Shown one piece after another: positions 1-11,219 of a stretch of DNA of 64,000 bases (position 1 is its first letter; every line of letters starts with the position of its first letter). The position numbers and the translations under genes were made by a program. The DNA is from Saitoella complicata NRRL Y-17804. Taxonomy: Eukaryota > Ascomycota > Saitoellomycetes > Saitoellales > Saitoellaceae. The stretch lies in assembly GCF_001661265.1 (NCBI RefSeq), contig NW_017566999.1, forward strand, positions 186,001 through 250,000. The letters are read 5' to 3'. Under the pieces are notes generated by a model that worked only from the letters and a program-made list of their open reading frames with translations, made no database searches and was not told the origin of the DNA.

Positions 1-910
1 AGTCGGTTTAGGAGGTTGCACTGGGTGCATTCGCGGTGGAGACTGTGTCACTGGTGCCGAGGGAATCGACTTGGCTTCCTCTGGCTTCTTCTGCGCAGCA
101 TGCCGTACGACTTTGAATGTCTCTGCTTTCTTGCCAGCCAAAAACTCCTCCAACTTCCGATCAAGCTGATTCACCATGCCCAGCAAAGCTGTCTTGCCTA
201 CCAGTTCCTTCGCCAGCTGATTAAAGCCTCTATCCACATTGACAGCATATCCCACTGGAATATCTGAGTTCTTCACCCTCAATGTTGGCTGCTCTTGAGG
301 GTACTTGTCGGGGATTGACAAGTCGAAGGATAGAGCTGTAATATCATATGGAAAATCTGGGTCAGATGGTGAAAGGTTGATCGATAAAATGGTTGTTCCG
401 TCGGTACCCGCCCTCTCGGCGAGAAATGGGAAACGCCTCCTCAGTTGGGTGATCTCCAATGCGCGGATCGATGGAAGAGTTGCCTTTGCCACGCCCTTCG
501 GTGTTGGACGCTGGACAACTCTATTTGGATCAACGGCGGAGTTATGCCGTCGTTGAGGCGTAGGTTGAAATGCCTTGACTGAATCCTTTGGTCCAGGAAT
601 TGGAGCACTGGATCCACTGATCTCCTTCGCCTCCACAGAGGGCAGAGGTGCTGGCGACTGTGCCTTCACGACATGGCGAAACGGACATTGATCTCCCTTC
701 CTACAGCCTATAAAGCCCGGTGTTAGCTATATCCAAGAATATGCGGATTGACATCTTACCTTGCGGTGACTTGAAGAACTTGCAAACTGGTGGCGTCCTC
801 GGCGAACCCGGACTCGGCGACGAAGCATTGGCAGCTGGAGTAGAAACGGGAACTGAAGCGACTGATGACGGCTGAAACGTTGCTAATTGCGGATCGAATG
901 AAACGGCCAT
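1..910 (-). CDS. CCCH zinc-finger protein with RWD-like domain (partial, C-terminus off the left edge)
   Basis: Two exons are visible: 910-760 and 707-1, separated by a 52-nt intron (708-759, GTAAGA donor, TATAG acceptor). The start at 910 opens MAVSFDPQLATF. Splicing creates a complete C-x8-C-x5-C-x3-H finger (CKFFKSPQGCRKGDQCPFRH) at about residues 42-61, which is broken if the intron is retained. After a Pro/Ser-rich linker comes a segment around residues 110-190 with RWD-like features (LRRRFPFL, FDLSIPDKYPQEQPTLRV), including the YPxxxP-type turn. CCCH fingers commonly bind RNA and RWD domains bind proteins; no specific role can be assigned. The reading frame is still open at base 1, so the C-terminus lies outside. 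It is divergent from VPS27, with 212 bp between the start codons. Confidence 0.75.
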
Positions 911-1122
911 GAAAACAAAAAAAACGCAAGGTTGGCGGTGAGTTGCTGTGTGAACGTCATTTCGGTCATCTCGCGCCGCGTGATATCTCGCAAGTGCAGC
1001 CGCGGATTTCGATACGCCCAAGTCACAGCCGTACGTATCGCGCCGCGCGGGGCCACGCGGTGCGGCGGATAAGAGAGCACGCCTGGGCAACCACAAAGCG
1101 GACACAAAAGCATTTGACGAAG

Positions 1123-3421
1123 ATGGCAAGCTGGTTCGGTTCGAATCCGTTGGATGAGCAAGTCGGTATGGATTTGTTTACTGGGACTACGGCACTGTGC
1201 TAATTCTTTGTCGCAGAACGTGCGACGTCGGAGTCATTGCCCGCTGGGGCCGAAGACCTCGCCTTATCGCTCGAGATATGTGATCAGATTCGAAGCAAGA
1301 CCGTCGATTCAAAGACTGCTATGCGGTCCCTGAAGAAGCGGATCAACCACAGAAACCCGAATGTGCAGATTGCCGCTTTGAAGGTGGGTCCAACTCCGAG
1401 GATTGCACACGAGGTGTATGCTGATATATCTGCTTCAGTTGACGGATGTATGCGTCAAGAATGGAGGTAATCATTTTCTAACAGAGATTGCTTCGAGAGA
1501 GTTCATGGACAACCTGGTATCTCTGTTAAACGCATCGGTATGTCGATATACCTGTCTCGAAGCCGTGGTAGCTGAGTATTGCGTACAGGGCGGTCTCAAT
1601 CCCGACGTCATGTCCAAAGTCCTTGAGTGCATCCAGACTTGGGCAATCGCCTTCCGTGGGAAATCTCATCTGGACTATGTCCAACATACACAATCTTCTC
1701 TTGCCTCCACTGGCTTTCAATTCCCTTCCGTCACCGAAATCACCTCATCATTCGTTGACACCGCAGCACCGCCAGATTGGACAGATTCGGATGTATGTAT
1801 GCGTTGTCGAACGACATTTACCTTCACCAACCGTAAGCACCATTGCAGAAACTGTGGTAATGTCTTTTGCGGGGCGTGCTCGAGCAAGACTATGGCATTG
1901 CCGCATCTGGGAGTAATGCAGGCTGTAAGGGTATGTGACGGATGCTACCAGAAGAAACAGGAGACGATCAAGGCAACCCCACCTAAGGCACAACCCACAC
2001 CGAGTGGACCACCCCGCTCACTAAGATCTGGAGGCGGACATATGCAACCGAGATCGGCGCGTGTCGTAAACGACGACGACGATGCAGATTTCCAGACGGC
2101 GCTGAAGATGTCACTGGAGGAGTCAAGACGTGGAAATGGTGTTTCGAGTGGATATGTACCGAATATAGGCAACAGCAGCAATCCGTTCGTGCCGGCCACG
2201 AACAACCCACCTGCTAGCAGTGCTTCCAGCGTCAGGAGTGGATATGAGTTGCCTGCTCCTCGTAAGAGTCTTTTGCAGGTCGCTGAAGCTGATGAGGAAG
2301 ATCCGGACTTGAAGGCGGCGATCGAAGCAAGTCTTCGTGAGGCACAAGCTCAGAGCGCTCGTGCGGCTCACGTACACCAAGCCTCTGCTGCTCAATCGGC
2401 ACCTGCACCGCAACCACAATCACAACCACCAGCACACGAGCTAACACCAACAGAAGCCGAGAACATCACGCTCTTCGCAACCCTCATCGACCGCTTAGCC
2501 GCTTCTCCTAACCCAGCAGCAATCCTCTCCGACCCACAAATCTCCTCTCTACACGACTCAATCTCATTACTCCGACCAAAACTAGCACGGGCAATGGGCG
2601 AGTCGGTCAGAAAATACGAGACTCTAGTCGATATGCACGCGAAGCTCGGAACAGTGGTGCGATTGTACGACAGAACGCTAGAGGAGCAGTTGAGGAGGGC
2701 GTATGAGAGACACAGTGTAAGTGGGTATGCGCAGCCTGCGTTTGGAGCAGCGCCGACGATGAGTCCACAGGCTACGGGAGGGTACTATGGACAGTCACAA
2801 GCACCTCCGCAGGCGTATCCTGGAATGCCTGATAGGCAGTACTCTACTGGTCCTGCGGGGTACACGAGCCCACCGCCTATGGATGGGCAGCATGACCCAT
2901 ATGCCACGCAGGGATACGGGCCGCCGCAGGTCGCTCGTCCGGGTCCATTTGGACAGGCGGCATATCCTCCGCCCATGCCGCCCATGTACACCGGAGGCTC
3001 GCAGCATGCCGCTCCATCAGGTCAAGCACCTCTGCAAGCTGCACACACTGGTGGCTCGCAACGTGAATTCTACTCTAGCCCTGATCCCAGGCCTGTCGAA
3101 AATGGCGGGTACCATCCGCAGATGCCAGCAGCTCCTCCTCTGGATGGAATGGCTCCTCAGCACTCAGGATACGGTAACGCACCACCGGTGGAGGATGCAC
3201 AGCGGGCATGGCAAGATCAGCAACTGCAGAGATCTGGGTCGTACTATGCAGCAGAGCAGGCGCCATCAGCTCCGCAAGGGGCATTAGGTGAGCTGAACGC
3301 ACTGAACACTTATCAGACTCCTCCTGCGGGATTGGAGGTCGTGGAGCATGGAGGACACCAGGCGTGGCAGCAGACGAAGCCTACGCCTCAGCCTCAGGAG
3401 GGGTCTCTCATCGATTTGTGA
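1123..3421 (+). CDS. VPS27: Vps27-type ESCRT-0 subunit (VHS-FYVE-UIM)
   Basis: Endosomal sorting receptor that binds PI3P and ubiquitinated cargo and recruits ESCRT-I. The exons are 1123-1165, 1217-1383, 1439-1537 and 1589-3421 (introns of 51, 55 and 51 nt), giving 713 residues. The VHS domain is at about 1-150 ([20 protein letters not shown] start). The FYVE finger at about 165-225 contains [16 protein letters not shown] and [10 protein letters not shown]. Two ubiquitin-interacting motifs follow: [15 protein letters not shown] near 268 and [15 protein letters not shown] near 341. A Pro/Gln/Tyr-rich tail ends in LIDL, a clathrin-box-like terminus as in yeast Vps27. The third intron (1538-1588) is a multiple of three without stops, but its removal restores the expected VHS helix ([18 protein letters not shown]). 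It is head-to-head with the CCCH gene and 212 bp upstream of HBS1. Confidence 0.95.
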
Positions 3422-3633
3422 GAGTACAGGAAATTTCTGTGGATTAGGTTAGCTTTAGGATAGGAATGTCATGGTGTTGAGTTTTTGGTTCCCACGTCCG
3501 CGCATCTTTTGTCCAACGACGAACCCCCAAATTCGCGATGACGTCGGGCGCAGCAGTTGGTGTTGCACGAAAAGTCGGAGCACGTACGCACAACAACCGA
3601 TCAACGAACAACAACCAGCATTCAGTCGGCAAG

Positions 3634-6576
3634 ATGTCGCGCCACAGAGACGTTAGAAACCTTGATCTCGACGAGGAGATGTACGATGATGATGATTACT
3701 ATGACGGCGATGGTCACGACATGACCTACGAGGAGCAAGAGCAGATGGAAGCTGGCGTCGCGGCCGTGCACGATGCACTCAACGGCGTTCCCGGCATTAC
3801 TCTGAAGGAGATCCGCGAGACGCTGTATTACTATTACTTCGACTTGGAGAAGTCTATAGCGTGGTTGCTCGGTACGCTCGAATCATCTCTACTGTCGACG
3901 TCGACTAAGCAATCGCACAGAACAGCACAGTGTAAAGAAGCCCGCCGCGAAGCCAAAAGCAGCTCCGACGGCATCAAAAGGTAATTACTTTTCAATTTCA
4001 CAAGGTTGGGAGAGTGCGTGGAATACGGATACGGACAGTAAGTGTGGCCAACCTACAAGCAACAGTCGGTCTGATATATACGGGGTGTATCAGCATCCGG
4101 TCCTCGTTTAGTTATTGATGAATTCGACGACGAACCGCCACGAAAGATTGCGAGAATTTCGGCAAGCGTCATCATTGCGCGGCATGGTATTACTTGGGGT
4201 ATGGGCTCAACGGCCAGTATCGAACCTGTCCATCCGCCGCGTGTACCGCCTGGAGGATGGGGTTTGTTGGGTGGCTCGGGGAAGATGTCGAAGCTAGCGG
4301 CACTCGCGAAAGCAAGGAAGGAGGCGCAGGCAGCGAGTAAGGCAGAGAAGGGAGCCGCACCCGGACTCGCCAGTGTGTCGTTGCTGTCAAAGCTCACTGC
4401 TGCAAAGACTGCTCCGAAGGCAGCAGCAGCGCCGGACACGCCGACTGAACCACCTGCTCCACAGGCGCCCGCCGAGCCGGCAGTATCAGAGCCAGAGTCG
4501 TCACAACCTTCGTCTATCCCGCCCCCTCAGTCTCCCTCTCCGCCTCCGGTCGTTGCGGATGATGTCGACATGTCAGAAGCCCCGCTCCTGGTGTCGCCGA
4601 CACCATCCCCTTCTTCGCCCGAACATCCCACATTTGAACCCGCTCTCGTCGAGGCCACACCATCCGTATTCGCAACCTCGCTGTTTGGTCCTGAGGACTA
4701 TGAAGTCAAGTACAGAAGTAAACGAAGAAGAGAAGCTGACAGCCGTTTTTTCTATCTTCCAGCATCCGCCGCTCCCGAAGTTGCCAAGGTATTCAGTGGT
4801 CCTAGTCCTGACGATGTCGTGATCGCTGCGAGAGAAGAAGGGCCGAAGAGTATGTTTACCCTACTTGGGTCCGAAAGTCGCTGACCCGTTGTTGGTAGGT
4901 GGGAAGAAGGCGAAGACGGCCAAGAAGGATCAGGCTATTGCGGCACCTACAAATCAGCTTGAAGTAGATATGCAGGCTATGAATATGGGTAGCTCAGCAA
5001 CCGGCGGTGCTCCTGCGCCCGCTCCACCAATCAAGATTGCTAGGAAGAAGGTCAACGTTGTTGAGGAGTACGCCAAAGTCGATGTGAAAGAAAGCGCTAA
5101 CTTTGTCATTATCGGTATGAACCCCTCTTTGTATTGGGAGCGTTGATACTGATTGTGGTAAAGGTCACGTCGACGCTGGCAAGAGTACTATGATGGGTCG
5201 CTTACTCTACGACATCGGGGCTGTCGATGAAAGAACCATCCAGAAGTTCAGGAAGGAGAGTGAAAAGATGGGTAAGGGATCTTTTGCCCTTGCATGGGTC
5301 ATGGATTCGACCGACGAAGAGAGAGCAAGGGGCGTAACAGTCGACATTGCCACGAACCAGTTCGAGACGCCTAAGCGGAAGTTTACTATTCTTGATGCAC
5401 CCGGACACGCAGATTTTGTGCCCAACATGATTGCAGGAGCTGCTCAAGCCGATTTTGCGGTGTTGGTCATCGACGCCTCCACTGGTGGATTTGAGTCCGG
5501 GTTCAACGTCCGCGGTCAAACGAAGGAACACGCCCTCCTCGTAAGAAGTTTGGGTGTCCAAAACCTTATTGTGGCTGTCAACAAGCTTGATTCCGTCGAC
5601 TGGAACCACGAGCGTTTCGAGGAAATTGAGATGCAAGTTTCCCAGTTCTTGACCAACGCTGGTTTCGACCCTCAGAATGTCCAGTATATTCCTTGCAGTG
5701 GTTTGACTGGTGAGAACCTCGTGAAGCGTTCGGCAGAGCCGGCCTTGACCTGGTTCAACGGCCCTACAGTGTTAGGTGCTCTTGGTGCGTTTGCTCACTT
5801 CATTGTGTCTGCATAAACTGACCGGAATTTACAGAGAGCATTGCTCCTACCGCGAGAGCGATCGAGAAGTCTCTGCGTATTTCTGTCCAAGACGTGTATA
5901 AGGCAGGAGTGACTGGTGGCAGCGTAACCATTTCCGGAAGGGTGGATGCCGGTAACGTGCAAGTCGGGGAAACTGTTCACGCTGCGCCCAGCGGTGAACC
6001 GGCCACTGTCAAATGTAAAGCTTCCCGGCTTTTTATTCTATATACACTCCCGCTAATCTCCTGTACAGCAATGCAAGTTAATGACGATATCGCTGATTGG
6101 GCTGTTGCTGGAAGCAATGTTGTCTTGAACCTTAACGACATTGATCCCATGCATCTCAAGTACGTACTAATGACGCGTATGTCGCGGACACGAACTAATT
6201 GTTACCCAGGGCTGGTGACATTCTCTGTGACCCTCTAAACCCCGTACCGACTGTACGAGCCTTCCGTGCGAGAATCATCACTTTCGATCTTGCACGACCA
6301 ATAACCAATGGAGCAACCATAGTCCTTCACCGTGGTCGTATCAATGAAGCCGCCAGGATTCAAGCACTTGTCGCAACTATCGATAGAGCTGATGGACAGA
6401 TCATCAAGAAGAAACCAAGGCATCTTGCGAGTGGACAGTCGGCGGTCGTTGAGATCGCGTTTTTGGGTAATGGTATTCCGATGGAGACTTTCAAGGACAG
6501 CAAGGATTTGGGACGAGTTATTCTGAGGACAGGAGGCGATACTATTGCTGCAGGCATTGTAGATGAGTTATTTTAG
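3634..6576 (+). CDS. HBS1: Hbs1, eRF3/EF1A-like GTPase of ribosome rescue
   Basis: Partner of Dom34/Pelota in dissociating stalled ribosomes (no-go and nonstop decay). Nine exons: 3634-3871, 3921-4037, 4112-4717, 4763-4849, 4899-5114, 5164-5784, 5835-6014, 6069-6159 and 6210-6576. All phases close, giving 840 residues. The N-terminal Hbs1 domain starts MSRHRDVRNLDLDEEMY; the in-frame ATG at 3538 would add 32 residues, but the family start is the one chosen. A disordered Ala/Pro linker follows. GTPase motifs start at about residue 420: GHVDAGKST (assembled across the 5115-5163 intron), RARGVTVD, DAPGHADF, NKLD and SGL. The EF1A-like domains II and III end GGDTIAAGIVDELF. The second intron (4038-4111) was chosen for its GTAAGT donor. 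The exact joins in the linker are the least certain part. Confidence 0.93.
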
Positions 6577-7043
6577 GATATTTTGCAGTGCAGCGAGGCA
6601 GACAAGGTGTTTCAAAACACGAAATAGAGTTAAGTGGACGTAAATTCCCATCCTACTACTCCAACTGCAAAGCTGTCACATTTGAATGAGGTGGTGCTCG
6701 GTTGACTTCTCACGGCGTGGGGATGTGTGTTGCACGTGAGTTCTCCTTAGAGGTTTGCCGGAACCGGAACACGGGTGCCATCCCTAAAAATGCAGCGCAA
6801 TAGTTCCTTCTGCGACCATCTCCCAGGGATATAGCGCGATGCCACAGAATTGTACGTGTATGCGTGTGTGTGTGTCTGTGTGTGTGTGTGTGTTCATGCA
6901 TCGGAACCCTGACTGGTCGCGGTGATTGGCTCAGGAATGGCGTACCACCTCAGTGACTCTCTCGCTTTGACTCCATGATATTCGACTGTCTTGCTTCGCA
7001 GCCGTCATCATCTCTCCTCGCAAATACCCCACCGTAGCCACCT
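6577..7043. other. Intergenic stretch between convergent genes
   Basis: The 3' flanks of HBS1 (plus) and the acidic repeat gene (minus). Apart from a GT-rich microsatellite I see no gene or RNA in it. Confidence 0.6.
6854..6893. repeat. (GT)n microsatellite, interrupted
   Basis: About 40 bases of nearly pure GT dinucleotides with a few interruptions (TGTGTGTGTCTGTGTGTG core), in the intergenic space between two converging genes. Probably neutral and length-variable. Confidence 0.85.
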
Positions 7044-7894
7044 TTAGTAAACCACGTATGAGGCATCGGCTTCTTCGTACTCCACCATCGACTCAGCTTC
7101 CGCTGCGTAAAGCGAACGGGCGTCCTCGAACTGCTCATTCATCATCTCCAAAGCAACCTCCCCCTTGCACCTCTCCATCAACTCATCTCCAATCTCATAC
7201 AGAACGTCAGCCTCCTCGAACTCCTCGTAAAGCATCTCCAAGGCAACCTCTTGCTTGCAACGCTCCATGAGGTCCTCGTCGAAGTCGGCTGCCACATACG
7301 GCGCACACGCCTCTTCGACCTCCTCAAACAGCATCTCCATCTCCGCCTGCTGGTAGCATCGGTCATACAAGTCCCAAAGCTGGTTCTCGGCCTCATAAGG
7401 CGCGCACGCCTCTTCGATGTCCGCAAAAAGCGCGTCCATCTCGGCCTCCTGCTTCTGATTCTCCTCCTTGATGACTTGCTTCTCTTCCCAGAGGCGGAAC
7501 TTCTCCAACGTCCCTTCAACTCCCTTCAAGAGAACCTCCTTGTTCTCCTCAGCAAGCTCGACCAGGCCTTCGTCAGCTTTCTCGACAATGTCGACTTGCT
7601 GAAACTCGAAGGTGGTTAGCTTCTCATCCTCTTCGTAAGGGGTCACTGTAGTACAAAAAGTCAGTACGCGTCCGGATCCGGTCAGAGAGGGAAGTACGAA
7701 CCGTGCTCGTTAATCTGACTCTCTTGACTGTCATCTTCTTCGATCTCCTCGTTCAACCAGTCATACTGGTGAGTGAGTTCGGTCATCTTCTCGTACAGCT
7801 CAGTCACGGCGGTCTTCGTCGCGTTGACCTTGGTCAAAGCGGCGGAAGCGACGGACTTGACGGCGGTAATGGGGTGGAGAATGATGGAGAACAT
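7044..7894 (-). CDS. Unfamiliar acidic protein with four helical repeats
   Basis: Two exons, 7894-7702 and 7645-7044, around a 56-nt intron (7646-7701; GTTCGT donor, TACTGAC branch, CTACAG acceptor), giving 264 residues. I do not recognise a family. The N-terminus is hydrophobic/amphipathic (MFSIILHPITAVKSVASAAL); the rest is Glu-rich and probably helical. From about residue 130 to the end there are four imperfect repeats of about 32-36 residues: EAEMDALFADIEEACAPY, QAEMEMLFEEVEEACAPY, EVALEMLYEEFEEADVLY and EVALEMMNEQFEDARSLY. They are joined by linkers of the type LMERCKQE/LYDRCYQQ, so most units carry Cys after the helix and in the linker. The downstream gene on this strand is not close. 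A structural or scaffold role is possible but unproven. Both splice sites and codon use look like those of a real, expressed gene. Confidence 0.75.
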
Positions 7895-8576
7895 GCTGTT
7901 GTTGGATGTTGTTAAGATCGATACGGCTTCGTGAAGCGGTTTGTAGATGATAGTATGTGGAAGCGGATACTTTGAGTGGTTGGTAAGTCAAGAGAAAAGA
8001 AAAGTGGAAAGCGAGCTCCTTTTGATCACGAAGAAATCGAAAGACGCTAAGCCCTACAATCCGCAGGGAACGTCGTCATGCCTCTGTCCTACTCTGGATC
8101 AAAGTCTGGCCACAGCTTCCGTGTTTCAACTTCTGCGTCGGGCAACTTTGGGACCGTGAGCGCAGGATACTAAAGCGGTGCGGGAACTAGTGACGACGAC
8201 CGATCCCGCTAGTTTTGACTCGATATTGCCGAATGCGGCACCGTGGTATCTCGCGCACCTGAACAGACGATAAGAGGTAAATTGCAGGTCTTACAGGTAA
8301 TCCGTAGTGCCCGATGCTCTCTTTCGCGGATCGTATTACGTAGATGGTATCTTTTGAAACGGCCTGATTTAACTCTTAATTCATCTCTATATTATGCAAA
8401 CCCCCAGGACGCCGACGTCATGTCGCAGGCGCCGACGCCGGAGATTCCCGGCCGCCCGCGGCAGCCATCAACCTTAAATCAGTGCAAATCGACAGTCATA
8501 AGGAGATCTTCCCATCCATGGCCATTGAAATCGCCATCCCGATTTATTCGATAGCATATACCGCTAGACGAGCTCA
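7895..8576. other. Divergent upstream region
   Basis: Shared upstream DNA of the acidic repeat gene (minus) and the small candidate gene at 8577 (plus). No convincing coding frame or RNA gene is seen. Confidence 0.5.
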
Positions 8577-8831
8577 ATGTCTTCAAAAGAATTGAAGGAA
8601 AAACGCCAACAGTACGTCTTGTTTCTCTCCTGTCTTCAAGGGCTTTTCTCTGACATCATACGGTGCAGGGCTAATACTCATCCAAACCCGCAAATAGCAC
8701 ATCCCGTTGGCCTGAACCCAGCGAATCTTCAACCGTGTGGGCACGCTGTGTACGCTGCATGTTGTTGTGGAGGCGAGATCAGTATGACTAAGGGTCCTGG
8801 TGACAAGAAAGACTTGAACGAGAGGAAGTGA
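8577..8831 (+). CDS. Candidate small Cys-containing protein (65 residues, one intron)
   Basis: Exons 8577-8611 and 8669-8831 flank a 57-nt intron with GTACGT donor, CTGAC branch and TGCAG acceptor. The spliced product begins MSSKELKEKRQQANTHP, has a central cysteine group (PCGHAVYAACCCGGEIS) and a Lys/Asp-rich end (GPGDKKDLNERK). Because the intron is a multiple of three and stop-free, retention would give 84 residues. No family is recognised. The well-formed intron in so short a frame, and the lack of any overlapping alternative gene, are the support; coding status is not proven. Confidence 0.45.
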   Translation: MSSKELKEKRQQYVLFLSCLQGLFSDIIRCRANTHPNPQIAHPVGLNPANLQPCGHAVYAACCCGGEISMTKGPGDKKDLNERK

Positions 8832-9144
8832 GTGTACATGTACACAGGTGTGCAGTGACCGCTCGAGCAATATCAAATACCCTAGCATCAGTGGCTTTAT
8901 CGGTATAGAGGCTTGCCAGGGAGCTTCGGGTCGGGTGAGGGGAAGATAACCGGTGTTTGGTTTTTCCAGTTTCTTTGGGGTTTATTCGCATCTCTGCAGC
9001 GTTTCGTTTTGGTCTTCGATTATTTATAGCTTGTGAATGATATCAATGACCTATGAAAGGCCGGCCAAATGTGCTAGCGAATCTGAAGCCTCCACAACAT
9101 CGGACATATCCTTCCAACGTCCCGCCTTTGTCGGAGACGCCAGG

Positions 9145-10298
9145 CTATAGCTTCGACTTCTTCTTCTCCTCCCTTAATCTTGACTGACTCCTCAATAACG
9201 CATACATGCTCTGACACCTCGGCATCTCCACCCCTTTCGTCGCCGCCATCCTAACCGCATTCCCAAGAATAACCTCCAACTCCATTGCCTTTCCGCTTTC
9301 CCAATCCAATAGCATCGACGGCTTTGCTCCCGCATTCCGTTCCGTGGATTTCAAGATGGCTTCAATCGTCGCCAGCTTTTCTGGCATCGCCCTGCCGTGG
9401 AGGGCCGTTCCGGCATGGACGATTTCGCGCATTACGCCGGTGATGTGGGTCCTCAGCTCGGGATCGCGGAGCATGTCTGCGTTACCCATTCCGCCGCAGA
9501 GGACTGCGCTGGGGTTGAAAGCGGCGTTAATGCCGAGTTTATGCCAGCGTACGAGCTGCATCTCGACTGGATCCCAGTATTCTGCATCCTTGATTCCTCC
9601 TTGGTGCATGATCTCTACGAGCTTCTTCGTGGCGAATTCGTGAGCTGGTGGAAGTGTTGGTGCACTGGATGATGAGTTGGATGTACTTGTCGATGTGGAA
9701 TTCGAGGGCGCAAGGTATGCACCGACCTCAAGGCGTGTCCAGCGGTGCTGTTTGATATGGCCTTGAGAGACTTGTGCGGCGGAGGTGACGGTAACGGTAC
9801 TAATCACACAGCTCTGTGGGAAACGCTTCGCATATGGCTGTGATAAATGGATCAGTTCACATGCAATGTTGCTGTTCATACGAAACATACCTCCTCGATC
9901 CCGACACCGTTCTGGATCAGTACGATGCTCGTTGTGGGAGTAACTAATCCTTCGAGCATTGCACTGTCGTCTGAATGGTCCGGTAGCGCCTTCGTTGCGA
10001 CGATGATGTAATCCCATTGCATCTTGGAGGACTTGGCATTTTCCGGTGATCTGAAGACGTTGGCGGGTCTGAAGCTGTATTCGCCTGTTGTGGTACCGAG
10101 TCAGCACTTACATGCCTAAACTGTATGGGATCATCTACCAAACGATCTCGTCTCCATGGTGAACCCATCCTTCTGCACAACGTCGTAGTTGGATCGACAG
10201 ACAACGCTGACAAGCACGCCGTTGTCTGGCTGATGCAGGCGAGAAGCGTAGAATGCGCCGATTGCACCTGCGCCTACGACCAGGATGTTTGTTGTCAT
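9145..10298 (-). CDS. 2-dehydropantoate 2-reductase (ketopantoate reductase, PanE/ApbA family)
   Basis: NADPH-dependent reduction of ketopantoate to pantoate in pantothenate and CoA synthesis; close homologues can act on other 2-oxoacids. Exons: 10298-10139, 10084-9891 and 9837-9145 (introns of 54 and 53 nt), giving 348 residues. The N-terminal Rossmann motif is intact (ILVVGAGAIGAFYASRL). The second exon carries DYIIVATKALPD and IVLIQNGVGIEE, the family signatures preceding the active-site region. The C-terminal ApbA domain contains ELVRWHK-like EMQLVRWHKLGINAAFNPSAV and ends LREEKKKSKL, a basic tail rather than a classical targeting signal. The start codon lies in a short first exon that a simple frame scan would miss. 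The MYND gene lies upstream on the same strand, 177 bp away. Confidence 0.88.
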
Positions 10299-10314
10299 CT
10301 TGCAATGGTGTGGT

Positions 10315-10350
10315 GGTCTTGTCGGTCTTGTCGGTCTTGTCGGTCTTGTA
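10315..10350. repeat. Tandem 9-bp repeat, four copies
   Basis: Four copies of GGTCTTGTC (the last ends GTA) lie 16 bp upstream of the ketopantoate reductase start codon, within its leader or core promoter. Copy number may vary between strains. Confidence 0.85.
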
Positions 10351-10475
10351 GGCCTTATCGGGCGCGGGGGGGTGCTGCGCTAGCCAGGTCCGCCGTGGGA
10401 ACAAAGGCGAACATCAACCTGTTCGTTACCTTCTGCAATATTCTTCTGATTGTGTTGAGCACATAGGCATACAAA

Positions 10476-11219
10476 CTACTCCTGTTCATCCGTCTTCTTG
10501 ACCTGCACCTCATGCTTGCTCCCGTCAAACATCCGTGGTGCCTGCCCGTCATTCACCTTCTCCGTAAGCTGGTCTACAAACGCCTTCTTCTGCCACTGCT
10601 CCAACTGAGCAGCTGCGGCCGCACCACCTTGAGGTACTGCTGCATCGGTGTTGATAGCATACTTGTTGCCGGCATAAGTAAATTGCACGGAGTAGAAAAT
10701 CGTAAGCTCAGGCGGGTCTGCAGATAACCGACGCTCGATCCGAGGAAGGAGTTCAGTGTATTCCCAGCCCAACTCCTTAACACCACCCTGTAGTGGTCGC
10801 ATCATCACAGCGTCAATCTTAGGGACGTCATCGTTGCCTATTGAGACTTCGTAGATCGTGTACCATTTCAAATATTCCTCCACAGAAAAGTCTTCGAGAG
10901 CGACATTGAAAGTAGCGATCTCCGCTAAGGATGTTGCCAGTGCGGGCGTGAGCCATTGTTCGATGAGGCGCCGAGCTTCGCCTTCACCAGCCGCACCGGT
11001 GTTCCCGTCTGCGCTCTTACTACAATATGGTCGGTGAAACTTCCAGTCGTCTTTCCGGCACTCCGTACTACGTCGACCAAGTCAGCAAGGTGCACGCTCA
11101 ATAGTGGCGAGCCAACTCTACCTGCAATACCGCACCCTCGCGCACCGGTAACATGACAGGAACGTAGTAGAGACTTCACTCTCAAACTTTCCGCAAGAAG
11201 TGCACTCGATGTCAGCCAT
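10476..11219 (-). CDS. MYND-type zinc-finger protein
   Basis: Exons 11219-11122 and 11067-10476 around a 54-nt intron (11068-11121; GTAGAG donor, GCTGAC branch, CGTAG acceptor), giving 229 residues. The finger is assembled only after splicing: CTSCGK at residues 6-11, then CYRCARVRYCSTEC and KFHRPYC. This satisfies C-x2-C...C-x2-C...C-x3-C-x7-H-x3-C of MYND domains. The rest (about residues 60-229) includes EEYLKWYTIYEVSIGND, ELTIFYSVQFTYAGNKYAI and a Gln/Lys-rich tail and resembles no domain I can name. MYND fingers are protein-protein modules often found in regulators and chromatin factors. The unspliced frame hides the finger, so short gene models starting at 10883 would lose it. Confidence 0.82.

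Noticed and set aside
1133-1160. GGTTCGAATCCG resembling a tRNA B box
   Set aside because: It lies in the first exon of VPS27 (residues WFGSNP) and no cloverleaf can be drawn around it.
1538-1588. Treating this VPS27 segment as coding (stop-free, 51 nt)
   Set aside because: It has GTATGT, a CTGAG-like branch and GTACAG, and its removal restores the VHS helix spacing; inclusion would insert 17 residues into a conserved helix.
3538-3633. Upstream in-frame ATG of HBS1
   Set aside because: It would add 32 residues before MSRHRDVRNLDLDEE, the conserved start of the family, so the downstream ATG is preferred.
10315-10350. Regular repeats considered as a CRISPR-like array
   Set aside because: Units of 9 bp without spacers in a fungal genome; a simple tandem repeat.
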